Shown in pieces: positions 57,933-64,000 of a stretch of 64,000 bases of DNA. Source of the DNA: Marinimicrobium agarilyticum DSM 16975 (lineage in GTDB: Bacteria > Pseudomonadota > Gammaproteobacteria > Pseudomonadales > Cellvibrionaceae). The position numbers and the translations under genes are program-made. The DNA lies in the NCBI RefSeq assembly GCF_000423345.1, contig NZ_AUHU01000008.1:177617-241616 (forward strand), given 5' to 3'. The first letter of the stretch is position 1, and each line of letters begins with the position of its first letter. Under the pieces are notes generated by a model. The model saw only the letters and a list, made by a program, of their open reading frames with translations, did not search any database and was not told where the DNA came from.

Positions 57933-59990
57933 ATGGCCAACCCCTTGTTGGAAGCCCACGAACTGCCCCCGTTTTCCGCCATCAAACCGGAGCATGTGGA
58001 GCCGGCCATCCGTCAGTTGATTGAGGAGAATCGAGCCCACCGCGAGCAACTGCTCAAAGGGCTCGAGCAACCGACATGGGACAATTTTGTCGCACCGCTG
58101 GAAGCGGAGGAGGACCGCATTGAGCAGGCCTGGTCCCCGGTCAGCCACCTCAACGCGGTGTGCAATAACGACGAACTGCGCAAGGCCTACAACGCCAGTG
58201 TGGCCTTACTGACCGAATACAATACCGAACTGGGCCAGGATAAACGCCTGTATAAAGCTTATCAGGCCTTGGCGGACGGCCCTGAATACAAACAGCTGAC
58301 CCAGGCCCAACGCCAGGCGATTGATCACGCGCTGCGGGATTTTCGCCTTGGGGGTGTTACGCTTGAGGGCGAGCCGAAACAACGTTACGGCGAAATCAAA
58401 AAGCGCCTGTCCGAACTTTCCACCCAGTTCTCGAACAACGTGCTCGATGCGACCCAGGCCTGGTATAAGCACTTTACCGACCCGGCCGACCTGGAAGGGT
58501 TGCCGAAATCGGCGCTTGAGCAGGCCGCTCAGGCCGCCAAACAGAAAGAACTGGACGGCTATGTCATTACTCTGGACATTCCCTCCTTCCTGGCAGTGAT
58601 GACCTATGCCGATGATCGGGCGCTGCGGCGCGAGGCCTACACGGCCTTCGTGACTCGCGCCTCCGCCGAAGGCCAGAAAGCCGACGGCAGCAGCGCCGCC
58701 GAATGGGACAACACCGCGATCATTGATGAGACCTTGGCGCTGCGCCACGAACTGGCCGGGTTGTTGGGTTTCAACGACTATGCCGAGCTGTCATTGGCCA
58801 GCAAAATGGCCGACAGCACCGAGCAGGTGATCGGCTTTCTGAATGAGTTGGCTGACAAGTCCAAACCCTTGGCGGAAAAAGACGTTAAGCAGCTGAAAGA
58901 TTTTGCCAAAAAAGAAGGCTGCACCGACCTGCAAGCCTGGGACATGCCCTATTACAGTGAAAAGTTGCGGCAGGCGGACTACGCCCTGTCACAGGAAGAG
59001 CTACGGCCCTACTTCCCGGCCGAGCGGGTGATCGGCGGCCTCTTCGATGTGGTCAAACGCCTCTATGACATCGACATTCTGCCGGTGGCCTCCTTCGACA
59101 GTTGGCATCCGGACGTTCGGTTCTATCAGATTTACAAAGACGGCGAGCACATCGCCGGCTTTTACTTCGACATCTTCGCCCGTGAAAACAAACGTGGCGG
59201 CGCCTGGATGGCGGACTGCCGGGTACGCCGGCAAACCGAGAGCGGCGTGCAGCGGCCGGTCGCGTTCCTGACCTGTAATTTCACCCCGCCGGTGGGCGAG
59301 ACCCCGTCACTGCTCACCCACGATGAAGTGACCACGCTGTTCCATGAATTCGGGCACGGCCTGCACCACATGCTGACCCAGATTGATGTCGCCGCCGTCA
59401 GTGGTATTAACGGCGTGGCTTGGGATGCGGTCGAACTGCCCAGCCAGTTCCTGGAAAACTGGTGCTGGGAGCCGGACGTCGTGCCGATGATTTCCGGCCA
59501 CTACAAAACCGGCGAACCGCTGCCCAAGCCCCTGCTCGACAAACTGCTGGCGGCCAAAAACTTCCAGTCCGGCATGCAGATGGTGCGGCAGATCGAATTC
59601 TCCCTGTTCGACTTCCGCTTGCATGCGGACTACAACCCGCAGAACCCGAAAGCGCCCCAACAGCTGCTCGATGAAGTGCGCGATCAAGTCTCCGTGGTCA
59701 AACCGCCCGCGTTCAATCGCTTCCAGAACAGCTTCAGCCACATTTTTGCCGGCGGCTACGCGGCCGGTTATTACAGCTACAAATGGGCCGAAGTGCTCTC
59801 CGCCGACGCCTTCTCCCGTTTCGAGGAAGAGGGCATTTTCAATCGAGAGACCGGCGAAAGCTTCCTGAAAGAAATCCTGCAACAGGGCGGCAGTCGCCCG
59901 CCGATGGAACTGTTCGTCAACTTCCGCGGCCGCGAACCGAGCATTCAACCTTTGCTACGGCACAGCGGCATTGATGAGGAGGCCGCTTAG
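57933..59990 (+). CDS. prlC: Oligopeptidase A (M3 family)
   Basis: 685 residues from the ATG at 57933 (GGAGAAG 6 nt upstream; a TTG at 57918 is an alternative). The zinc motif is LFHEFGHGLHHML with a distal Glu about 25 residues later. It is a cytosolic metalloendopeptidase degrading short peptides and cleaved signal peptides. The yheV gene follows after 3 bp, the conserved prlC-yheV order. Confidence 0.95.
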   Translation: MANPLLEAHELPPFSAIKPEHVEPAIRQLIEENRAHREQLLKGLEQPTWDNFVAPLEAEEDRIEQAWSPVSHLNAVCNNDELRKAYNASVALLTEYNTELGQDKRLYKAYQALADGPEYKQLTQAQRQAIDHALRDFRLGGVTLEGEPKQRYGEIKKRLSELSTQFSNNVLDATQAWYKHFTDPADLEGLPKSALEQAAQAAKQKELDGYVITLDIPSFLAVMTYADDRALRREAYTAFVTRASAEGQKADGSSAAEWDNTAIIDETLALRHELAGLLGFNDYAELSLASKMADSTEQVIGFLNELADKSKPLAEKDVKQLKDFAKKEGCTDLQAWDMPYYSEKLRQADYALSQEELRPYFPAERVIGGLFDVVKRLYDIDILPVASFDSWHPDVRFYQIYKDGEHIAGFYFDIFARENKRGGAWMADCRVRRQTESGVQRPVAFLTCNFTPPVGETPSLLTHDEVTTLFHEFGHGLHHMLTQIDVAAVSGINGVAWDAVELPSQFLENWCWEPDVVPMISGHYKTGEPLPKPLLDKLLAAKNFQSGMQMVRQIEFSLFDFRLHADYNPQNPKAPQQLLDEVRDQVSVVKPPAFNRFQNSFSHIFAGGYAAGYYSYKWAEVLSADAFSRFEEEGIFNRETGESFLKEILQQGGSRPPMELFVNFRGREPSIQPLLRHSGIDEEAA

Positions 59991-59993
59991 CCC

Positions 59994-60248
59994 ATGGCTT
60001 TCAGCAAAACGCCCCGGTTTATCGCCGGGGCCATCTGCCCCCGCTGCTCCGAAATGGACCGCATCCTCGTCTACAACGACGAGAACGGCAAAGACTTCCG
60101 TGAATGCGTCAGCTGCGGCTTCAAACAGGAACAACACCTCCAGCCCCAATACCGGGAGCCTGAAACCCGCGTCAACACCACTGAGGAGGAGCGCAAAGCC
60201 CAGGAACAGGTCGTAAAAATCATCCCCTCGAACGACAGTGACCACTGA
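59994..60248 (+). CDS. yheV: YheV-family zinc-ribbon protein
   Basis: 84 residues with two CxxC pairs (CPRC, CVSC) forming a zinc ribbon and an RFIAGAICPRC start. Function unknown. It is co-transcribed with prlC. Confidence 0.9.
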   Translation: MAFSKTPRFIAGAICPRCSEMDRILVYNDENGKDFRECVSCGFKQEQHLQPQYREPETRVNTTEEERKAQEQVVKIIPSNDSDH

Positions 60249-60303
60249 CTTACTATTGAGCCCCCAGAGCATAACGGTTCGACGCGTTGAGACCCTGGAA
60301 TTC

Positions 60304-60339
60304 GTAGGGTACGGTAAGCGCGAAGCGCGCCACCTACCA
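60304..60339. repeat. REP-like palindrome, copy 5
   Basis: GTAGGGTACGGTAAGCGCGA continuing AGCGCGCCACCTACCA, 55 bp after yheV. It marks the left border region of the integron. Confidence 0.88.
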
Positions 60340-60459
60340 TTCCAACCTTGCAATCCCCCCTTTATCTGATACGTTTACCAGACAAACCAACCAGCCCCGT
60401 TGCCACATGGACGATGTCGCACTACGGGAGGTAGCGTGCCTAAAGGTCTTTGTGGCGCA

Positions 60460-61425
60460 TTAATCTACTATCGTGTCCAGCGGACTGCGGGTCCCTGCAT
60501 AGTGTTTCCCCAGCACATGTGTATAAATCTGCGTCGTCTTCACATCGTTGTGCCCCAGTAGCTCCTGGACGCTACGAATGTCATAGCCGCTTTCCAGCAA
60601 ATGGGTGGCGAACGAGTGCCGAAAGGTATGGCAGTTGACTCGCTTGTTGACGACCCCCGCTGCTGGCACAGCACGACGCAGTGCCTTCCGAACGACAGAG
60701 TCATGTAAATGGTGCCGGCAAAGCGTCCCGGTGAGCGGATGTTCGCTGATCGATTCAGATGGGAAAATGAACATCCATCCAGGTGTGCGATAGGCAGAGG
60801 GGTACTTTTTCGCGAGTACACCGGGCATGGAAGGGCCAATCCCGCTTTCGTTGTCTTTTTGCTGAGTCGCAAGTGCTTTTTCAATTGCTTCTTTCAACTC
60901 AGGGACCAACGACTGACTCAGAAGCGTTTGACGATCTTTTTTTCCTTTACCGTCTCGGACGGTCAGTGACATTCGATCAAAGCACACATCCTGTATCCTG
61001 AGGCGCAGGCATTCAGACACTCTTAAGCCGCTACCATAGAGAATAGAAACAATCAGCCGCTGAGGCTGAGGTAAATGGGACAGAATTGCGCGAATTTCTC
61101 TGGGCGCTAACGTTGTGGGTAGATGGCGTTGTTTACTCGCGGGTAAGAAATCAATTTCACCGAGCGGGGTATCCAACACCTTATGGTACAAATAGACCAC
61201 TGCGTTCAACGCGACCTTCTGTGTATTGACGGCGACGTGACGATCCACCGCCAGCCAGGTTAAAAATGCCTTAACCTCGTTGACTCCCATAGCAGTGGGG
61301 TGTTGCTTGTCATTGAAGATAATAAACTGCTTGATCCAAAAGAGGTAAGTCTTCTCAGTCCGAAGACTGTATCCACGAAGACGAATATCGCGACGAATCA
61401 TTTCCAGAAAAGGGCTGGATGGCAT
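60460..61425 (-). CDS. intI: Integron integrase IntI
   Basis: 321 residues from the ATG at 61425 (GGGAG 8 nt upstream; a GTG at 61434 is an alternative). A tyrosine recombinase with the catalytic Arg in GSGLRVSECLRL, HTFRHSFATHLL (H-x-x-R), LGHNDVKTT (H) and the nucleophile Tyr in TQIYTHVLG. The IntI-specific extra patch is present (VLAKKYPSAYRTPGWMFIFP), distinguishing it from XerC/D. It integrates and excises gene cassettes at attI and attC. It is on the opposite strand to the cassettes, as in standard integrons, and has a LexA box upstream. Confidence 0.96.
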   Translation of the reverse strand: MPSSPFLEMIRRDIRLRGYSLRTEKTYLFWIKQFIIFNDKQHPTAMGVNEVKAFLTWLAVDRHVAVNTQKVALNAVVYLYHKVLDTPLGEIDFLPASKQRHLPTTLAPREIRAILSHLPQPQRLIVSILYGSGLRVSECLRLRIQDVCFDRMSLTVRDGKGKKDRQTLLSQSLVPELKEAIEKALATQQKDNESGIGPSMPGVLAKKYPSAYRTPGWMFIFPSESISEHPLTGTLCRHHLHDSVVRKALRRAVPAAGVVNKRVNCHTFRHSFATHLLESGYDIRSVQELLGHNDVKTTQIYTHVLGKHYAGTRSPLDTIVD

Positions 61426-61456
61426 CAGAATCACTCCCTGTAATAACGATCAGTTT

Positions 61457-61472
61457 CTGTATTTTTATACAG
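61457..61472. promoter_or_regulatory. LexA (SOS) box upstream of intI
   Basis: CTGTATTTTTATACAG has the exact CTGT-N8-ACAG form of the gammaproteobacterial LexA site, with matching flanking TT and TA. It lies about 25-30 bp before the intI start, so DNA damage should induce cassette recombination, as shown for other integrons. Confidence 0.88.
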
Positions 61473-61477
61473 TATAT

Positions 61478-61507
61478 TTGCCAGTCTTGCAAAGCTTGTC
61501 GTATAGG
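61478..61507 (+). promoter_or_regulatory. Candidate cassette promoter Pc
   Basis: TTGCCA (61478-61483) and TATAGG (61502-61507), 18 bp apart, point toward the cassettes. The match to consensus is modest; this is a guess at where cassette transcription begins. Confidence 0.35.
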
Positions 61508-61659
61508 TCGTCTTTACAGAGCACGTTTTTTGCGGTCCGATGACAATTTTTCTTTTAATATCAGAACATTAGAAACGCTACTGCGGTAAATAACAGGCGA
61601 CGTCGGGTCGAAAACTGAGCTGGCACGGTTTCCCCCTGTTGTTTCTATGCTAAAGTTCA

Positions 61660-61689
61660 TATTACATTATTCATTTCAATGAGTTAGCG
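61660..61689 (+). other. Candidate attI site
   Basis: The region ends in GTTAGCG at 61683-61689, the same core as at the attC4 junction (63492). It lies between intI and the first cassette gene, where the primary attachment site should be. The left limit is arbitrary. Confidence 0.55.
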
Positions 61690-61762
61690 GCATTTAAGCG
61701 GAAACGCGCATAGAGGAAAAGCGTGCCGGCTCGATATACAAATGTTCTGTGGTAAGGAAATT

Positions 61763-62056
61763 ATGAAGGTATACGAGAAAGTCGATGTGGACCAGGCATT
61801 TGAATCGGTCATAAAATTGATCGATGATGGAGCCGACTTGCAAAGCCTGAGAACCTTTTGTGGTAGCCTTGCCATGACAGTCACCTCGCGATTGGAGCAG
61901 ATTAGAAATGGCACTGCGAAAAGTGCCGAGAGAGAGTTTGAAATCGCCAAACTGGAAGCAGCAAGTTCCCTGCTTCGGTTCAAGTTGAATAGCAGCACTG
62001 CCGAAGACATTACCCGTGATAAAACCGAGGCCTATAAAGCCTATGCGCTGCACTAA
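61763..62056 (+). CDS. Integron cassette 1: unknown helical protein
   Basis: 97 residues from the ATG at 61763 (TAAGGA upstream). The sequence is predicted mostly helical with charged residues (VDVDQAFESVIKLIDDGADL, REFEIAKLEAASSLL). No family recognised. Composition is AT-richer than the host genes. The attC1 site follows after about 30 bp. Confidence 0.75.
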   Translation: MKVYEKVDVDQAFESVIKLIDDGADLQSLRTFCGSLAMTVTSRLEQIRNGTAKSAEREFEIAKLEAASSLLRFKLNSSTAEDITRDKTEAYKAYALH

Positions 62057-62083
62057 AAGGTCGTCTTCGGGGTTACCAAGAGC

Positions 62084-62164
62084 ACAGAACAATGCGTGCC
62101 AATACACCGCCGCAAGCGTCGGTGGGACGCTCGCAAGCTCGCGCCCTTGCACGCGGCGTTAAAT
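62084..62164 (+). other. attC1 recombination site
   Basis: An imperfect palindrome ending in GCG and GTTAAAT (62158-62164, matches GTTRRRY). L'-type arm TTGCACGC pairs with GCGTGCCAA near 62094. The internal arms are GCAAGCGTC/GACGCTCGC. Confidence 0.82.
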
Positions 62165-62176
62165 GTACGGTATCTC

Positions 62177-62494
62177 ATGACTGAGAAGTCTATCGCCAAG
62201 CTCACGTTTTCGATTGGTCTGGCCTTTTTGGCTAGCTTATATGTCGTTGATCTAGGGTTCGGCGGTTGGGATTATCCGCTTTCTGACCAAGCGGGTTATG
62301 GACTGAATACAGCGGCTAGAGCATACTGGGGAATAGGTGGTATAGCACTCATGACCAATTTATTTTTGATGTGGCGCGACATGTATAGGAAAGGAAAGTG
62401 GGCTTGGTTTGTTACTACGATATTTGTCTTTTTCTTTAGTGCGCTTTCTTACTACTTTATCGAGTATAGGAAGCAGAATACCCAAGACATTTAA
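62177..62494 (+). CDS. Integron cassette 2: small membrane protein
   Basis: 105 residues from the ATG at 62177 with three predicted membrane segments (about 8-26, 46-64, 75-95) and a charged C-terminus. No family recognised. The upstream frame runs through attC1 and is rejected. The gene ends within attC2. Confidence 0.7.
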   Translation: MTEKSIAKLTFSIGLAFLASLYVVDLGFGGWDYPLSDQAGYGLNTAARAYWGIGGIALMTNLFLMWRDMYRKGKWAWFVTTIFVFFFSALSYYFIEYRKQNTQDI

Positions 62495-62558
62495 CCAATC
62501 GCAGCACTGCGCAGCCTTCGGCTGCCGGATGCTCGCACCGGTGTGCGCGGCGTTACGT
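62489..62558 (+). other. attC2 recombination site
   Basis: Starts with ATTTAAC (fits RYYYAAC) at 62489-62495 and ends with GTTACGT (62552-62558). Internal arms GCGCAGCC/GGCTGC form the stem. About 70 nt. Confidence 0.85.
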
Positions 62559-62572
62559 ATCAGAGTGAGCCT

Positions 62573-63058
62573 ATGCCCACAGTAGAAGACGTGTACCGCA
62601 AGTTTGGCTTCGTTGCAGAAGCAGCCCAGCTCCTTGAGACGGAGCTTGGGACACTGCTTATCTATGAAGAGGCGGTAAGCGCTGATCTAATTGAGGCTCC
62701 AAATTCAGACATCGCAAATGATATATATAGCAAGATCGACAGATACACACTAGGGCGATTGATTAAGAATGCAAAGAATAAAGTGGCTTCAATCGATAAA
62801 TTGGAAAACTTGCTCGCCGCAGCTTTAACGGAACGAAATAGACTATCTCACTCGTTCTATAGAGAGCACAATTTTCGGTTAAGAGCTGAAGCTGACGATG
62901 GTCGAGCCATCATGCTCAAAGATCTTGAACGTATGCATGAGGTCATTTTAGATGCCTATAAAGCAGTGATGCTGCTATCGGGCATTGATTTGGAAAAGCT
63001 TGATGAGGCCCCCGAGGAGTATCGGTCAATAGAATCGCTTGGGCACGTTAGAATATGA
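62573..63058 (+). CDS. Integron cassette 3: HEPN-like protein
   Basis: 161 residues from the ATG at 62573. An all-helical pattern carries ERNRLSHSF near residue 95, an R-X4-H motif of the HEPN type. No domain name can be assigned. HEPN proteins are often toxin or defence RNases, so this cassette could be a toxin, but no antitoxin is adjacent. Confidence 0.65.
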   Translation: MPTVEDVYRKFGFVAEAAQLLETELGTLLIYEEAVSADLIEAPNSDIANDIYSKIDRYTLGRLIKNAKNKVASIDKLENLLAAALTERNRLSHSFYREHNFRLRAEADDGRAIMLKDLERMHEVILDAYKAVMLLSGIDLEKLDEAPEEYRSIESLGHVRI

Positions 63059-63062
63059 CAAT

Positions 63063-63143
63063 ACGTAACAAAGCAAATCAGCATCGCACCAGCAAGCTGG
63101 TGCTGGACCTCGCTACGCTCGGCCGCTGTTTGCGACGTTATGT
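63063..63143 (+). other. attC3 recombination site
   Basis: Starts near ACGTAAC (63063-63069) and ends with GTTATGT (63137-63143). Arms include CACCAGC/GCTGGTG. Shares GGACCTCGCT with attC5, so these cassettes probably come from one pool. Confidence 0.8.
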
Positions 63144-63180
63144 GTTTGGGTGACCGTGATACAAAGGAATTAGTCAAAAA

Positions 63181-63399
63181 ATGAGAAGTGATCTAAGAGC
63201 CAAAATAATCGAAGTGTGCGACAGAAAAATAGCGGCCAAAGGTAGCACTGTCGGCCTTTCCTTCTATGCATTTTTCGCCAACAAAAATGATGATCCCAAG
63301 TTGCTAATGGAAGCGGCTACATGGTGGATTCAGACGCACGAACTTGATCATTTTGAAAAGGCACAGAAAATCAAAGGAATGATAAATGATGGGCTCTGA
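63181..63399 (+). CDS. Integron cassette 4: small soluble protein (possibly DUF6500)
   Basis: 72 residues, ATG at 63181 with AAGGA about 13 nt upstream. Contains GLSFYAFFANKNDDPKLLME and WWIQTHELDHFEKAQKI. I associate this pattern with DUF6500-like proteins, but from memory only. Function unknown. Confidence 0.7.
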   Translation: MRSDLRAKIIEVCDRKIAAKGSTVGLSFYAFFANKNDDPKLLMEAATWWIQTHELDHFEKAQKIKGMINDGL

Positions 63400-63414
63400 T
63401 TTTAGGTGCAAAAC

Positions 63415-63498
63415 ACATAACCAAGCCAATCACGGCGACAGCTTTTCCGTTGCGGCTCCGCCTCCACTACAAAGCTGCGCGTGTTGGCGGCGTTAGCG
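63415..63498 (+). other. attC4 recombination site
   Basis: Begins ACATAAC (63415-63421) and ends GGCG and GTTAGCG (63492-63498), the same core as the candidate attI. The arms include a CGGCGAC/GTTGCGG-type stem. Confidence 0.82.
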
Positions 63499-63521
63499 AA
63501 AATATAAAGGAGATTTTAAGA

Positions 63522-63842
63522 ATGCCCGATATAAAAGTTGCAAAAATTGGAGCGGGAACGGTATACAAACTCTTAGGCATAGGACTAACTGTTGGGTTTT
63601 TCCCAATTTTCGTATTATTTGGTGTAATGGCCGCAGCTGGGATGTCAACACTGACATGGAATGAAGAGCCTGTTACCGGCTTCAGCGCAATTTTTATCGG
63701 GCCGCTCATGGGCCTTTTTATAGCCGCGGTATTTACGGCCGTAATAGGTAGTGTTGCTACGTTTGGCCTTTGGTTATTTTCGTTCTACAAACCGCTCAAC
63801 ATCGAATACAAAGCCAGCAATGAAAACAACTCGGATCGCTAA
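63522..63842 (+). CDS. Integron cassette 5: membrane protein
   Basis: 106 residues, ATG at 63522 with AAAGGAGA about 9 nt upstream. Two membrane segments (about 16-40 and 58-90) flank a short loop. No family recognised. The stop codon overlaps the start of attC5. Confidence 0.72.
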   Translation: MPDIKVAKIGAGTVYKLLGIGLTVGFFPIFVLFGVMAAAGMSTLTWNEEPVTGFSAIFIGPLMGLFIAAVFTAVIGSVATFGLWLFSFYKPLNIEYKASNENNSDR

Positions 63843-63917
63843 CAAGGCCAAGCACTTCGCCCCAGCGAAGCTGGGGCGGGACCTCGCTGCGCTCGGCCCG
63901 TGTTGGCGGCGTTGAGG
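63837..63917 (+). other. attC5 recombination site
   Basis: Begins TCGCTAAC and ends GGCG and GTTGAGG (63911-63917). A CCCCAGC/GCTGGGG stem and the shared GGACCTCGCT motif are present. The core ends in G where Y is usual. Confidence 0.82.
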
Positions 63918-63986
63918 CCGTAGAAAAACTCCAAAAATAAGGCACTTTTTGCTAAAATTCAGGCATCGTTTAAAGGATGCGACGCC

Positions 63987-64000
63987 ATGCCAAACTTCAA
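63987..64000 (+). CDS. Start of integron cassette 6 (cut by the window edge)
   Basis: ATG at 63987 with AAAGGA about 9 nt upstream begins MPNF and runs off the window. It could be a sixth cassette gene or an element inserted in the array. Identity unknown. Confidence 0.35.

Overview
The window reads as a 64 kb stretch of a GC-rich gammaproteobacterial chromosome, most likely from a marine, polysaccharide-degrading member of the Cellvibrionales (Marinimicrobium, Saccharophagus or Cellvibrio-like; the genus is a guess). The main clues are polyserine linkers in secreted lipoprotein pectinases, an Xanthomonas/Caulobacter-type TonB receptor next to a tryptophan-halogenase-like gene, and the housekeeping block trkH-trkA-rsmB-fmt-def // lysM-dprA-tsaC ... 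hemF-aroE, which follows the usual gammaproteobacterial order. No rRNA, tRNA or CRISPR array was recognised.

Layout. 0-10.9 kb: end of a secreted protein, an AT-rich metzincin protease, a Tat-exported TIM-barrel protein, a membrane diguanylate cyclase with a periplasmic sensor, an M16 protease, then a pectin pair (pectinesterase and PL1 pectate lyase, both lipoproteins). 10.9-20.5 kb: K+ uptake, rRNA methylation, Met-tRNA formylation/deformylation, LysM, DprA, TsaC. 20.7-25.7 kb: an insertion between tsaC and hemF carrying a giant cytochrome c/PA14/propeller/DUF1080 lipoprotein and a Tat-exported Gfo/Idh oxidoreductase, as expected for periplasmic 3-keto-sugar metabolism. 26.1-27.9 kb: hemF and aroE. 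28-34 kb: an oxidative sugar operon (GntR regulator, IlvD/Edd dehydratase, XylB-like SDR, Na+/sugar symporter close to vSGLT, SMP-30 lactonase). 34-44 kb: LacI regulator and MFS transporter divergent from a GH2 glycosidase, a TonB receptor and a halogenase-like flavoprotein, with LacI-type operators between. 44-60 kb: mixed housekeeping genes (rhomboid, ComM, UbiK, ABC ATPase, GGDEF/EAL regulator, Rep, cytochrome c5, AGCS symporter, gamma-carbonic anhydrase, PrlC, YheV).

60.4-64 kb: a chromosomal integron. A complete IntI is encoded on the minus strand with a near-perfect LexA box upstream, followed by a candidate attI and at least five gene cassettes with attC sites, all pointing away from the integrase and encoding small proteins of unknown function. 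One has a HEPN-like R-X4-H motif.

The most unusual signal is not a gene. Four intergenic copies of one element have about 29-bp inverted arms whose sequence differs completely between copies while staying complementary. The arms enclose a largely conserved 51-nt core (100 nt in one copy) and conserved end tags. These elements occur near a second family of short REP-like palindromes and, at one site, an 8-copy octamer tandem repeat. Two copies lie inside or at the edge of the tsaC/hemF insertion.
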